A stretch of DNA of 64,000 bases from Neisseria mucosa (GTDB lineage Bacteria > Pseudomonadota > Gammaproteobacteria > Burkholderiales > Neisseriaceae), in the NCBI RefSeq assembly GCF_003044445.1, contig NZ_POWX01000014.1, positions 1 to 64,000 of the forward strand, given 5' to 3'. Numbering within the stretch: the stretch's first letter is position 1; the number at the start of each line of letters is the position of its first letter. Positions 34,650 to 44,058 of this stretch are shown here, one piece after another. Both the position numbers and the translations under genes were made by a program. A model generated the notes under the pieces. The model saw only the letters and a list, made by a program, of their open reading frames with translations, searched no databases and was not told the DNA's origin.

Positions 34650-36485
34650 TCAGGCAAATTCGCCGCCGAAGCTCATGGCGCCGGTTTCTGCGCTGCTGGT
34701 CATGCTGCGGAAGTTGGCGAAGAGTTCGCGGCCGCAGCCTTGTTGGTTCGCGCTCAAGTCGATGCGTTCGACTTCGCGGGCGTTCCATTCGGCTTCGTTA
34801 ATCAGGACGTTGAGTTCGCCGGTAACAGAGTCAAAGCGGATCAGGTCGCCGGTACGGATTTTGGCGATGTTGCCGCCCATCAAGGCTTCAGGCGTCATGT
34901 GGATGGAAGCTGGAACTTTACCGGATGCGCCGGACATACGGCCGTCGGTCAGCAGCGCCACTTTGAAGCCACGGTCTTGCAGAATGCCCAAAGGCGGGGT
35001 CAGTTTGTGTAACTCGGGCATACCGTTGGCGCGCGGGCCTTGATAGCGGACGACACAGACGAAATCGCGTTCCAACTCGCCGCGCTCAAACGCAGCCAAC
35101 ACTTCGCGTTGGTCGTTGAACACGATGGCGGGCGCTTCGATGATGCGGCAGCCTTCGCGCACGGCGGACACTTTAATCACGCCGCGACCGATGTTGCCTT
35201 TCATCAGGCGCAGACCGCCGTCTGGGGAGAACGGGTTGTCGGCTTTGCGCAGGATGTCGTCGTTGCCGCTGGTTTCGGGGGCTTCGCGCCATTCGAGTTT
35301 GCCGTCAATGAGGAAAGGCTCTTTGGTGTAGTGGCGCATACCGTGTCCGACGACGGTATCGACATCGTCGTGCAACAAACCTGCGTCCAGCAATTCGCGG
35401 ATGACGAAAGGCAGGCCGCCTGCCGCGGTAAAGTGGTTCACGTCGGCTTTGCCGTTGGGGTACACGCGGATGAGCAGCGGGATGATGGAGGAAATTTCGT
35501 CAAAGTCGTCCCAATTCAAAATCACGCCGGCGGCGCGCGCCATGGCAACGAGGTGCATGGTGTGGTTGGTCGATCCGCCGGTCGCCATCAGACCAATCAG
35601 GGCGTTGATGAAAGATTTTTCGGTCAACATTTCGCCCAAAGGTTTGATGGTGCCGTTTTTAATGCCGCGCGCGAGGTGTCCGGCAGCGTAGCGGGTCAGG
35701 GCTTCGCGCAGGTCGGTGTAGGGGTGGACAAAGGCGGCGGCAGGCAAGTGTACGCCCATCATTTCCATCATCATTTGGTTGGAGTTTGCCGTGCCGTAGA
35801 AAGTGCAGGTACCGGGGCTGTGGTAAGAACCCATTTCGCTTTCGAGCAATGCATCGCGGCCGACTTTGCCTTCGGCGAAAAGCTGGCGGGTACGGGCTTT
35901 TTCTTTATTGCCGATACCGCTGGACATCGGACCAGCAGGAACGAAGATGCCGGGAATATGACCGAACGAAAGTGCGCCTATCATCAAACCCGGCACGATT
36001 TTGTCGCACACACCCATAAACAGGCTGCCGTCAAACATTTGGTGCGACAGACCGACGGCGGTACTCATGGCAATCACGTCGCGGGAGAACAGCGACAATT
36101 CCATACCGGCGTAGCCTTGCGTGATGCCGTCGCACATGGCGGGCGTACCGCCGGCGACTTGGGCGGTCGCGCCGTTTTTCTGCGCTTCGTCTTTAATTTG
36201 ATCGGGGAAGTCTTTAAACGGCTGGTGTGCGGAAACCATGTCGTTGTAGGCGGTGATGATGCCTAAGTTGGGAACGGTGTCCTGAAGCATTTCGATTTTG
36301 ATGCTTTTGGGCATGGCGGCGTAACCGTGCGCCAAGTTGCTGCAACCGAGTTGGTTGCGCTCCAGCCGTCCCATTTGTTTGGCGCTGCGGATTTTCGCCA
36401 GATATTTTTCGCGGGTCGGACGGCTGCGTTCGATGATGCGCTCGGTGATTTCGGCGAGTTTGGGGTGGATAGGAGTGGGGTTCAT
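34650..36485 (-). CDS. edd: Phosphogluconate dehydratase
   Basis: 611 residues. Dehydrates 6-phosphogluconate to KDPG; IlvD/Edd family with an iron-sulfur cluster. Cys residues seen in TPAMCDGITQGYAGMELS (near 155), MGVCDKIVPGLMIGAL (near 220) and SPGTCTFYGTANSNQM. TDGRMSGASGKVPASIHMTP near the C-terminus closes the active site. GGAGATCGAAC precedes the ATG. Divergent from zwf; HexR-like palindrome overlies its predicted promoter. Confidence 0.96.
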   Translation of the reverse strand: MNPTPIHPKLAEITERIIERSRPTREKYLAKIRSAKQMGRLERNQLGCSNLAHGYAAMPKSIKIEMLQDTVPNLGIITAYNDMVSAHQPFKDFPDQIKDEAQKNGATAQVAGGTPAMCDGITQGYAGMELSLFSRDVIAMSTAVGLSHQMFDGSLFMGVCDKIVPGLMIGALSFGHIPGIFVPAGPMSSGIGNKEKARTRQLFAEGKVGRDALLESEMGSYHSPGTCTFYGTANSNQMMMEMMGVHLPAAAFVHPYTDLREALTRYAAGHLARGIKNGTIKPLGEMLTEKSFINALIGLMATGGSTNHTMHLVAMARAAGVILNWDDFDEISSIIPLLIRVYPNGKADVNHFTAAGGLPFVIRELLDAGLLHDDVDTVVGHGMRHYTKEPFLIDGKLEWREAPETSGNDDILRKADNPFSPDGGLRLMKGNIGRGVIKVSAVREGCRIIEAPAIVFNDQREVLAAFERGELERDFVCVVRYQGPRANGMPELHKLTPPLGILQDRGFKVALLTDGRMSGASGKVPASIHMTPEALMGGNIAKIRTGDLIRFDSVTGELNVLINEAEWNAREVERIDLSANQQGCGRELFANFRSMTSSAETGAMSFGGEFA

Positions 36486-36570
36486 GTTCGATCTCCTGTC
36501 GGAAGGGGGTGGTATGGGGATTTTGTTTGCGCGTTTCTGATTTTTTGTATTGGGTGTGGGGCATTTGGCG

Positions 36571-36613
36571 TTTCAGACGACCTTTACAAACCGTACAAGG
36601 GGTCGTCTGAAAG
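36571..36613. repeat. Inverted DUS pair in the edd leader
   Basis: TTTCAGACGACC and GGTCGTCTGAAA lie between the edd start and its promoter, so the hairpin would be in the edd mRNA leader. Confidence 0.65.
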
Positions 36614-36638
36614 CCTCACTCTATATATGTAGGCTATT

Positions 36639-36667
36639 ATAATACAAAACCTGTAATTTAGTTACAA
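36639..36667 (-). promoter_or_regulatory. edd promoter with HexR-like box
   Basis: Minus strand TTGTAA (36667-36662), 17-base spacer, TATTAT (36644-36639). The palindrome TGTAATTTAGTTACA (36652-36666) covers the -35 box and matches the HexR operator pattern known from proteobacteria (TGTAAT-N3-ATTACA type). Binding here would block edd transcription. Confidence 0.7.
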
Positions 36668-36807
36668 AATAATCCGCTAAATGTAAGAAATTTGATTTAA
36701 ATCGTGATATTTGTCTTTTGTGAAAATCTACCCGACCAAACTCATCAAACTTTTAAACTAAGTCAAATAATTTGTAAAAATGAGAATAGACAAAACGTGT
36801 AGCCATG

Positions 36808-36822
36808 TGTAGTATTACTACT
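36808..36822 (+). promoter_or_regulatory. Second HexR-like palindrome upstream of zwf
   Basis: TGTAGTATTACTACT contains the perfect 13-bp palindrome GTAGTATTACTAC and shares the TGTA-N7-TAC frame with the edd-side box. Lies 130 bases before the zwf start. Weaker match than the first; the rest of the 466-base gap is AT-rich and shows nothing else. Confidence 0.45.
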
Positions 36823-36951
36823 CACTAGCCCGCCTGTTTTGAAATTTTGATGCAGGCGATTGGTTTCCATAGCTTTTACGCCGCGAGCCGCCCGTCTTTC
36901 ACGGCATTTAACGGCACCGGCACAAAGCCCTCCTCAACGAGAGATAAAACG

Positions 36952-38397
36952 ATGAGTACACAAACAAATTTTGATTTGGTGTTGTTCGGTGCGACCGGCG
37001 ATTTGGCAATGCGCAAGCTGCTGCCTTGTCTGTATCAGGCGCACGTTGCAGGGTTGCTCAATCCTCAGGGTCGTATTTTGGGCGTCAGCCGCAGCGATTT
37101 GGATACGGCGGGCTTTTTGGCAAAAGTGGAAACCAACTCCAAAATCCATATCAAACAAAACTTTTCAGACGACGCTTGGGCATCGTTCGTCAAACGCATC
37201 GAATATCTGAAAGTCGACGTTACCGAAGAAGCCGATTTTGCCGCTTTGGGCGAAACGGTCAAAGCACGCAAAGAAACCGACAACGTCATCATCTACCTTT
37301 CCACCGCGCCGAAATTCTTCGCGCAAGCCTGTGAAAACCTTGCCAAAATCGGATTGAACGCCGACAACGCGCGCGTCGTTTTGGAAAAACCGCTGGGTAC
37401 CGACCTCGCCTCTTCCCAACAAATCAATACCGATGTCGCCCGCTACTTCAAAGAAAGCCAAATCTACCGCATCGACCACTACTTAGGCAAAGAAAGCCTG
37501 CAAAACCTGCTGGCGCTGCGTTTTGCCAACGTGATGTTCGAGCCGTTGTGGAACAACAAATATATTGAGAGCGTACAACTGACCATAGCCGAACAGCTCG
37601 GCGTGGAAGAGCGCGGCGAGTTTTACGACATTACCGGCGCACTGCGCGACATGGTGCAAAACCACCTGATGCAAATGCTGTGTATGACCGCGATGGAAGC
37701 GCCCGCCAGCCTGGATGCCGACGCAGTGCGCGATGAAAAAGTCAAAGTCATCAAATCTTTGAAACCGCTGACCATCGAATCCGTCAACGAAAACGTCGTA
37801 CGCGGACAATACACCGCCGCCAAAGGCATGAACGGCTATCTGGAAGAAATCAATGTTCCGCAAGACAGTTTCACCGAAACCTACGTCGCCATCAAAGCCG
37901 AAATCGAAAACGACCGCTGGAAAGGCGTGCCCTTCTATCTGCGTACCGGCAAACGCATGGCTGGTAAAGTGGCGGAAATCGTATTGAACTTCCGTCCGCT
38001 GCAAAACCATATTTTTGAAAACAGCCAAGCCGCGCCCAACCGTTTGGTTATCGAATTGCAGCCGACCGAGTCCGTGCGCCTGTATACGCAGATGAAAACG
38101 CCGGGTGCAGGCAACAAAGTCGAAATCGTGCCGCTGGCAACCGACTTGGAAAAAGCCCTCGAAGGCCGCCGCGCCGAAGCTTACGAACGCCTGCTGCTGG
38201 ACGTCATCAACGGCAAGCTCGCCCTCTTCAACCGCCGCGACGAACTCGAAGCCGCTTGGGAATATGTGATGCCGATTTTGGACAACTGGGCAAGCAACAC
38301 TACCCCGCCGCACGGCTACGACGCGCATTCATGGGGGCCGGAAGCCGCCCGCGAACTCTTGGCGCGCGACGGACATAAGTGGCACGAAGACCAGTAA
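36952..38397 (+). CDS. zwf: Glucose-6-phosphate 1-dehydrogenase
   Basis: 481 residues from ATG 36952, where MSTQTNFDLVLFGATGDLAM gives the family N-terminus; a longer in-frame ORF starts 105 bases earlier without support. Oxidises glucose 6-phosphate to 6-phosphogluconolactone with NAD(P). Coenzyme loop GATGDLAMRKL, substrate site RIDHYLGKE near 178, LRTGKRM near 330. A DUS is read as NFSDDAW. First of five sugar genes on this strand. Confidence 0.96.
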   Translation: MSTQTNFDLVLFGATGDLAMRKLLPCLYQAHVAGLLNPQGRILGVSRSDLDTAGFLAKVETNSKIHIKQNFSDDAWASFVKRIEYLKVDVTEEADFAALGETVKARKETDNVIIYLSTAPKFFAQACENLAKIGLNADNARVVLEKPLGTDLASSQQINTDVARYFKESQIYRIDHYLGKESLQNLLALRFANVMFEPLWNNKYIESVQLTIAEQLGVEERGEFYDITGALRDMVQNHLMQMLCMTAMEAPASLDADAVRDEKVKVIKSLKPLTIESVNENVVRGQYTAAKGMNGYLEEINVPQDSFTETYVAIKAEIENDRWKGVPFYLRTGKRMAGKVAEIVLNFRPLQNHIFENSQAAPNRLVIELQPTESVRLYTQMKTPGAGNKVEIVPLATDLEKALEGRRAEAYERLLLDVINGKLALFNRRDELEAAWEYVMPILDNWASNTTPPHGYDAHSWGPEAARELLARDGHKWHEDQ

Positions 38398-38401
38398 AGC
38401 C

Positions 38402-38456
38402 TTTTCAGACGACCTTTGCTTGAAGCGTTCTCGGTTCAAAAAGGTCGTCTGAAAAC
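38402..38456 (+). terminator. Facing DUS copies after zwf
   Basis: TTTTCAGACGACCTTTG and CAAAAAGGTCGTCTGAAAA flank a 20-base loop right after the zwf stop. Confidence 0.6.
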
Positions 38457-38548
38457 CATAAGGCGGCGGATTAGGCGTTTCCCGTCAACCTTCACGCCTC
38501 CATCAACGACACAGGCTCTTACTTACTTTCCCGCTCACAAACACTGCC

Positions 38549-38594
38549 TTTCAGACGACCGCCCACCTCCTTCTTAAAAAAGGTCGTCTGAAAA
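38549..38594 (+). repeat. Second facing DUS pair before pgl
   Basis: TTTCAGACGACC and GGTCGTCTGAAA enclose a 22-base loop in the pgl leader, ending 19 bases from its ATG. Two DUS pairs in one 215-base gap is dense. Confidence 0.6.
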
Positions 38595-38612
38595 CAGAGA
38601 AAGGACACTTTT

Positions 38613-39308
38613 ATGTTCGTTTGGCATGAATACGAAAACGCAGCAGCAGCCTCAGAAGCTTTGGCGGACGCAGTCGCCGCCGCGCTGCAAAACGCGCTGG
38701 ATACAAAAGGCAGCGCGGTATTGGCGGTTTCCGGCGGCCGCTCGCCGATTCCCCTCTTCCAAGCCCTGTCGCAAAAAGATTTGAACTGGCAAAAAGTCGG
38801 CATTACTTTGGTTGACGAGCGCATCGTGCCGACCACCCACGCCGACAGCAACACCGCCTTGGCACACGAATACCTGCTGCAAAACAAAGCCGCCGCAGCG
38901 ACTTGGATTCCCGTTGTCGAAGCGGGTAAATCTGAAACTGAATTACAACCCGACAGCGTCGTTGCCTACGCGCTGAAACATTACAAACAACCTGACGTGC
39001 TGATTTTGGGCATGGGCGGCGACGGACATACCGCCTCCCTCTTCCCACAAGCGCCGCAACTGAAGGCAGCCATCAACGAATCAGACGACCCTACCCTTAT
39101 CCACACCACGCCCGTTACCGCGCCGCATGAACGCGTCAGTATGACACTGGGCGCCATCGCCAAAACGGAAAACGTCTTTCTGGCGATTCAGGGTGCGGAA
39201 AAGAAAGCCGTGTTCGACAAAGCCGCCTCCCGCGCCGATTTGGAATATCCGACCAGCCTGGTATTGAACCATCAAGGAGTGAACTGCCATGTCTTCTACT
39301 CAAACTGA
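38613..39308 (+). CDS. pgl: 6-phosphogluconolactonase
   Basis: 231 residues, AAAGGACAC before the ATG. Hydrolyses 6-phosphogluconolactone. Family motifs: AVSGGRSPIPLFQAL near 36, DERIVPTTHADSN near 70 and GMGGDGHTASLFP near 133 with the catalytic His. A DUS core is read as ESDDPTL. Its last 20 bases overlap glk, so the two are translationally coupled. Confidence 0.95.
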   Translation: MFVWHEYENAAAASEALADAVAAALQNALDTKGSAVLAVSGGRSPIPLFQALSQKDLNWQKVGITLVDERIVPTTHADSNTALAHEYLLQNKAAAATWIPVVEAGKSETELQPDSVVAYALKHYKQPDVLILGMGGDGHTASLFPQAPQLKAAINESDDPTLIHTTPVTAPHERVSMTLGAIAKTENVFLAIQGAEKKAVFDKAASRADLEYPTSLVLNHQGVNCHVFYSN

Positions 39309-40290
39309 TATTCAACAACCCGTCAGCAAAAGTTATCCGCGCCTTGTTGCCGACATCGGCGGCACCAACGCCCGCTTCGCGCTCGAAACTGCCCCGCAGC
39401 AGATTGAACACGCCAAAGTCTTGCCATGCAAAGACTACGACACTATCGTCGATGCCGCCCGTTCTTATTTGGAACAAGTAGGCGGAGTCGATGTGCGCCA
39501 CGCCGCCTTCGCCATGGCGAATCCGATCTTGGGCGACTGGGTGCAAATGACCAACCACCATTGGGCGTTTTCCATCGAAACCACCCGTCAGGCATTGGGG
39601 CTGGACACCCTTATCCTCTTGAACGACTTTACCGCGCAGGCATTGGCGGTAACGCAGACTTCAAGCAAAGACCTGATGCAGATAGGCGGACAAAAACCGG
39701 TCGAATTTGCCCCCAAAGCCGTCATCGGCCCGGGAACCGGTTTGGGCGTCAGCGGACTGGTACACAGCCCCGCAGGCTGGGTGGCACTTGCCGGCGAAGG
39801 CGGACATTCCAGCTTCCCGCCGTTTGACGACATGGAAGTTTTGATTTGGCAATATGCGAAAAACAAATACGGCCATGTTTCCGCCGAACGCTTCCTCAGC
39901 GGCGCAGGTTTGAGCCTGATTTACGAAGCACTCGCCAAACGCGACAAACTGAAAAACTACCGCCTCAAACCGTCCGAAATCACTGAAAAAGCCTTAAGCG
40001 GCACTTCCCCGCTCTGCCGTCAGACTTTGGACATCTTCTGCGCCATGCTCGGCACGGTTGCCTCCAACCTCGCCCTGACGCTGGGCGCGCGCGGCGGCGT
40101 GTATTTGTGCGGCGGCATCATCCCCCGCGTTTTGGAATATTTTAAAACCTCACCTTTCCGCAGCCGCTTTGAAAACAAAGGCCGTTTCGAAGCCTATCTC
40201 GCCGCGATTCCCGTTTATGTCGTGTTAAGCGAATTTCCGGGCATCACCGGCGCAGCGGCGGCACTCGACAACCACTTGAAAAACGTTTAA
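39289..40290 (+). CDS. glk: Glucokinase
   Basis: 333 residues. ATP-dependent phosphorylation of glucose. Phosphate-1 loop LVADIGGTNARFAL at 17-30, catalytic Asp in LLNDFTAQALA near 110, GPGTGLGVSGLV near 145, and the ROK-less Glk pattern EGGHSSFPPFDD. GAAGGAGTGAACTGCC (inside pgl) supplies the ribosome site. ATG overlaps the pgl end by 20 bases. Feeds glucose 6-phosphate to Zwf and Pgi encoded in the same cluster. Confidence 0.95.
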   Translation: MSSTQTDIQQPVSKSYPRLVADIGGTNARFALETAPQQIEHAKVLPCKDYDTIVDAARSYLEQVGGVDVRHAAFAMANPILGDWVQMTNHHWAFSIETTRQALGLDTLILLNDFTAQALAVTQTSSKDLMQIGGQKPVEFAPKAVIGPGTGLGVSGLVHSPAGWVALAGEGGHSSFPPFDDMEVLIWQYAKNKYGHVSAERFLSGAGLSLIYEALAKRDKLKNYRLKPSEITEKALSGTSPLCRQTLDIFCAMLGTVASNLALTLGARGGVYLCGGIIPRVLEYFKTSPFRSRFENKGRFEAYLAAIPVYVVLSEFPGITGAAAALDNHLKNV

Positions 40291-40339
40291 TCACACAAGC
40301 CGCCCCGCCGCGGGGCGGCACACATCGAAGGGCATATTT

Positions 40340-41188
40340 ATGTTAAGCAAAATCAGCGAATCACTGTCAAACCTGTCGGGCGCGGAACGCAAAGTCGCCG
40401 AATGCGCCTTGGCGGAACCCAAATGGTTTGTCCATGCCGCCGTCGCCGAAATCGCCGAGCGCGCATCCGTCAGCCAGCCGACCGTCATCCGTTTTTGCCG
40501 CAGCCTGGGCTACAAAGGACTGCCCGAGTTCAAACTCGCCCTGTCCGCCAGCATAGGCCACGAAGGTATGCCCTACGTCCATGAAGAACTCAACGCCGAC
40601 GACGACATGAGTGTCGTGGTCGAAAAAGTTTTGAGCAACGCCGCCGCTTCCATTTTGGGCGAACGCCGCTTCCTGAAAGAGTCCGAACTGGAAAACGCCA
40701 TCGCCACACTGATGCACGCCCGCCGTGTCGAATTTTACGGCGTCGGCAACTCCGGTATCGTCGCCCAAGACGCGCAACACAAATTCTTCCGCTTCGGCAT
40801 CTCCACCGTCTCCTATGTCGATACCCACACCCAGCTCATGGCGGCTTCCGTCCTGTCCGATCAAGACGTACTCGTCGCCATTTCCAACACCGGCTCGTCC
40901 ATCGAGCTTTTGGACGCCGTCAGCATCGCCAAAGAAAACGGCGCGGCAGTGATTGCCCTGACCCGCAACGACTCTCCGCTGGCGCAACTTGCTGACTGCG
41001 TTTTGAGCATCGCCACGCAGGAAAACGCCGAGCTCTACACCCCCATGGTTTCCCGCCTGCTGCAACTTGCCGTCATCGACATCCTCGCCATCGGACTCGC
41101 CCTGCGCTTGGGCGACGCCGCCAGCCTGCAACTGCAAAAAAGCAAAAAAAGCATACACAACAAACACGTCGATTACGATAAAGACTAA
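40340..41188 (+). CDS. hexR: HexR transcriptional regulator (RpiR family)
   Basis: 282 residues. N-terminal RpiR helix-turn-helix (about 1-75: AVAEIAERASVSQPTVIRFC) and C-terminal SIS domain (about 120-260: VEFYGVGNSGIVAQDAQHKF, LVAISNTGSSIELLDAVSIA) that binds a sugar phosphate, KDPG in characterised HexR proteins. It represses central carbon genes; likely targets are the palindromes in the edd/zwf gap. Located 49 bases after glk inside the operon it is expected to control. Starts after GAAGGGCATATTT. Confidence 0.92.
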   Translation: MLSKISESLSNLSGAERKVAECALAEPKWFVHAAVAEIAERASVSQPTVIRFCRSLGYKGLPEFKLALSASIGHEGMPYVHEELNADDDMSVVVEKVLSNAAASILGERRFLKESELENAIATLMHARRVEFYGVGNSGIVAQDAQHKFFRFGISTVSYVDTHTQLMAASVLSDQDVLVAISNTGSSIELLDAVSIAKENGAAVIALTRNDSPLAQLADCVLSIATQENAELYTPMVSRLLQLAVIDILAIGLALRLGDAASLQLQKSKKSIHNKHVDYDKD

Positions 41189-41192
41189 ACAA

Positions 41193-41255
41193 TATAGTGG
41201 ATTAACAAAAATCAGGACAAGGCAACGCCGTACTGGTTTAAAGTTAATCCACTAG
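41193..41255. repeat. Internally deleted Correia element
   Basis: 63 bp with both termini (TATAGTGGATTAAC, GTTAATCCACTAG) but lacking the CGACGAAGCCGCAGACAGTA core. A deletion derivative lying between hexR and pgi, 4 bases past the hexR stop. Confidence 0.85.
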
Positions 41256-41378
41256 AAAAAATAACGGCAGACAACCCGCCTTTGCCACAAACCCTAAAAA
41301 CGGAAACCCACCCGTTCCCGTTTCAGACGACCTCGCGGCCGTTTTTCCCACAAAACCGTCCAACCTCAGGAGCATCCG

Positions 41379-43022
41379 ATGAAACACCTTCACGACTTAC
41401 CGGCTTGGTCAAAATTATGGATACATTTTGACGAAACCAAAGAACAACACATGCGCGAAATGTTCGAGCAAGACCCGCAGCGGGCGGAACGTTACTGGCT
41501 GCAAGTCGGCGGGCTGACGCTGGATTACTCCAAAAACCGCATCACCGACGAAACCATGTCCCTGCTGACCGAGCTTGCCCGCGAAGCCGGCGTACCCGAG
41601 CGTATGCAGCAGATGTTCCACGGCGAAAAAATCAACACCACCGAAAACCGCGCCGTCCTCCACGTCGCCCTGCGCAACCGCACCAATTCCCCCATCGTCG
41701 TTGACGGCGAAGACGTCATGCCCAAAGTCAACCGCGTCCTCCAACGCATGGGCGAATTTGCACACGAAGTCCGCAGCGGCAGCTGGTTAGGCTACACCAA
41801 CCAAGTCATCACCGACGTCGTCAACATCGGCATCGGCGGCTCCGACCTCGGCCCGCTGATGATGTGTACCGCGCTCAAACCCTTCGGACACCCCCGCCTG
41901 CGCATGCACTTCGTCTCCAACGTGGACGGCTCCCAACTGCGCGACGTACTGTCCAAAGTCCACCCCGAAACCACCCTCTTCATCATCGCCTCCAAAACCT
42001 TCACCACCCAAGAAACCCTCACCAACGCCCTAACCGCGCGCAAATGGTTCATTGACCACGCAGGCGATGAAACCGCCGTCGCCAAACACTTCGTCGCCGT
42101 CTCCACCAACCAAAAAGCCGTCGCCGAATTCGGTATCGACACCGCCAATATGTTTGAATTCTGGGACTGGGTCGGCGGACGATACAGCCTCTGGTCGGCA
42201 ATCGGCCTGCCCATCATGCTCTACTTGGGCGAAGAAAACTTCATCGAAATGCTCAACGGCGCGCACCTGATGGACCAACACTTCATCAATACCCCGCTCG
42301 AGCGCAACCTCCCCGTCATCCTCGCCCTCGTCGGCATCTGGTACATCAACTACTACGGCGGCGGCAGCCACGTCATCGCCCCCTACGACCAACACCTCCA
42401 CCGACTGCCCAAATTCATCCAGCAGCTCGACATGGAGAGCAACGGCAAACAAGTTACCCTCGACGGCAAGTCCATCGGCTACGAAACCTCCCCGATTATT
42501 TGGGGCGAAACCGGCATCAACGGTCAGCACGCCTTCTTCCAACTGCTGCACCAAGGTACCCACATCACCCCGATCGACCTCATCGCCTCGCTTGAAAAAC
42601 GCAGCAACCTGCGCGGCCACCACGAAATCCTGCTCGCCAACGTGTTCGCCCAAGCCGAAGCCTTCATGCGCGGCAAAACCCCCGACGAAGTCCGCGCCGA
42701 ACTCAAAGCACAAGGCATGGAAGAAGCCCGCATCGAAGAGCTGGTTCCACACAAAACCTTCTCCGGCAACCGCCCGACCAACCTCATCCTCATGGACAAG
42801 GTCAACCCCCGCAACATGGGCAGCCTGATTGCCATGTACGAACACAAAACCTTCGTCCAAGGCATCATCTGGGGCATTAACAGCTTCGACCAATGGGGCG
42901 TCGAACTCGGCAAACAGCTCGCCAAAACCATCCTCGCCGAGCTGACCGGAGAAACCGGTTTACAAAAACACGACAGCTCCACCACCCGCCTGATCAATCT
43001 TTATCTGAACGCCAACAAATAA
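41379..43022 (+). CDS. pgi: Glucose-6-phosphate isomerase
   Basis: 547 residues, CAGGAGCATCCG before the ATG. Interconverts glucose 6-phosphate and fructose 6-phosphate. Motifs: IGIGGSDLGPLM near 148, DTANMFEFWDWVGGRYSLWS near 252-271, catalytic Glu within that region, and the C-terminal GINSFDQWGVELGK with catalytic Lys. Last gene of the zwf-pgl-glk-hexR-pgi row; a single DUS (41320) and a Correia derivative lie in front, a DUS hairpin behind. Confidence 0.97.
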   Translation: MKHLHDLPAWSKLWIHFDETKEQHMREMFEQDPQRAERYWLQVGGLTLDYSKNRITDETMSLLTELAREAGVPERMQQMFHGEKINTTENRAVLHVALRNRTNSPIVVDGEDVMPKVNRVLQRMGEFAHEVRSGSWLGYTNQVITDVVNIGIGGSDLGPLMMCTALKPFGHPRLRMHFVSNVDGSQLRDVLSKVHPETTLFIIASKTFTTQETLTNALTARKWFIDHAGDETAVAKHFVAVSTNQKAVAEFGIDTANMFEFWDWVGGRYSLWSAIGLPIMLYLGEENFIEMLNGAHLMDQHFINTPLERNLPVILALVGIWYINYYGGGSHVIAPYDQHLHRLPKFIQQLDMESNGKQVTLDGKSIGYETSPIIWGETGINGQHAFFQLLHQGTHITPIDLIASLEKRSNLRGHHEILLANVFAQAEAFMRGKTPDEVRAELKAQGMEEARIEELVPHKTFSGNRPTNLILMDKVNPRNMGSLIAMYEHKTFVQGIIWGINSFDQWGVELGKQLAKTILAELTGETGLQKHDSSTTRLINLYLNANK

Positions 43023-43041
43023 AGACAGCAGCCGTCAGACA

Positions 43042-43088
43042 AAAGGTCGTCTGAAAACCCGGATTCAAGGTTTTCAGACGACCTTTTT
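43042..43088 (+). terminator. DUS-pair terminator after pgi
   Basis: AAAAGGTCGTCTGAAAACC faces GGTTTTCAGACGACCTTTTT, 20 bases after the stop. Confidence 0.8.
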
Positions 43089-43118
43089 CACCGAATACCG
43101 CTACCGTTAATACAGAAA

Positions 43119-43225
43119 TATAGTGGATTAAATTTAAATCAGGACAAGGCGACGAAGCCGCAGACAGTACAAATAGTACGGCAAGGCGAGGCAACGCCGT
43201 ACTGGTTTAAATTTAATCCACTATA
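43119..43225. repeat. Short Correia element (CREE)
   Basis: 107 bp, TATAGTGGATTAAA to TTAATCCACTATA, intact termini. Confidence 0.92.
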
Positions 43226-43276
43226 CAGATAACGGTTCATTTGACTTTCATAACAAGGAATCCTCTAACTGCCGTC

Positions 43277-43296
43277 ATTCCCGTGCAGGCGGGAAT
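43277..43296. repeat. dRS3 element
   Basis: ATTCCCGTGCAGGCGGGAAT. A decayed partner (CCTTGCGCAGGCGTGATG) follows near 43374-43392. With the Correia element it explains most of the 389-base gap; no gene is seen in it. Confidence 0.8.
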
Positions 43297-43411
43297 TCAT
43301 TTTTGAACTTAAGAAACTGTTTCTCAAACACCCGTATCTTAAAACATCCAAGTATGTGCCACACTGCAACTCATCCTTGCGCAGGCGTGATGCAACGACG
43401 GTATAAGTACC

Positions 43412-44005
43412 TCACACCAAGCCCGCCATTTCAAAAAACGCCCGATACGCCGCCGCCTTTTTCGCCAAACTCAAAGGATAAGCGCGCGAAGTGGACGGCA
43501 GGCGGGTCAGGGTCAAATCCCGTCCGGCAAACGGAAACGGCATGGTTTCGCCCGTTTTCGGCATTTTGATGCCGCCACCCTGAATATCGAGCAGGATTTC
43601 CGTCGCCTTACCACCGGTGGTGCAGATATGGCGGCAGTCGGGCATCTGCGCCAACACCGCCGCCAAATCGACGGTTTCGACCACTTGCAAAAACTTGTCC
43701 GACGCATTGCCGTGTTCGCGTATTGCCTTCAACACGGTCGGACACGAAGCAATCCCACGTTCGCGCAAAAACGCCTTGATTTTCTCCGCGTCAAATGCTT
43801 TTTCAGACGGCATTTGGAAATACGCCGCATCATTAAAAAACACCAGCCCATAAACGCGCCACATATCGTTTTGGAAATTCGGGTAATGAAACTGCATCGC
43901 GCGTTTGTCTTCCTTGGGCGGAAACGTCCCCATCATCATTACCGTCGCCTGCGGCGGCAGCAAAGCGGGGAAAGGATGGGTTTCGATTTCAAGCGGAGCG
44001 GACAT
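43412..44005 (-). CDS. Uracil-DNA glycosylase superfamily protein
   Basis: 197 residues from the second of two adjacent ATGs (44005), since AAGGA then sits at proper distance; the first ATG (44008) is the alternative and the much longer ORF is not credible. The N-terminal motif MMMGTFPPKEDKRAMQFHYP and the C-terminal LPSTSRAYPLSLAKKAAAY match the UDG-superfamily proteins annotated as DNA-deoxyinosine/hypoxanthine glycosylase, where the GTFPP loop replaces the catalytic Asp motif of classical UDG. Expected role is removal of deaminated bases. Exact substrate is not shown by sequence. Confidence 0.78.
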   Translation of the reverse strand: MSAPLEIETHPFPALLPPQATVMMMGTFPPKEDKRAMQFHYPNFQNDMWRVYGLVFFNDAAYFQMPSEKAFDAEKIKAFLRERGIASCPTVLKAIREHGNASDKFLQVVETVDLAAVLAQMPDCRHICTTGGKATEILLDIQGGGIKMPKTGETMPFPFAGRDLTLTRLPSTSRAYPLSLAKKAAAYRAFFEMAGLV

Positions 44006-44058
44006 CATGATTTCCTTGATAAAAAATATTGAACACAAAGCAGCCGGTTGCCGCCTTT

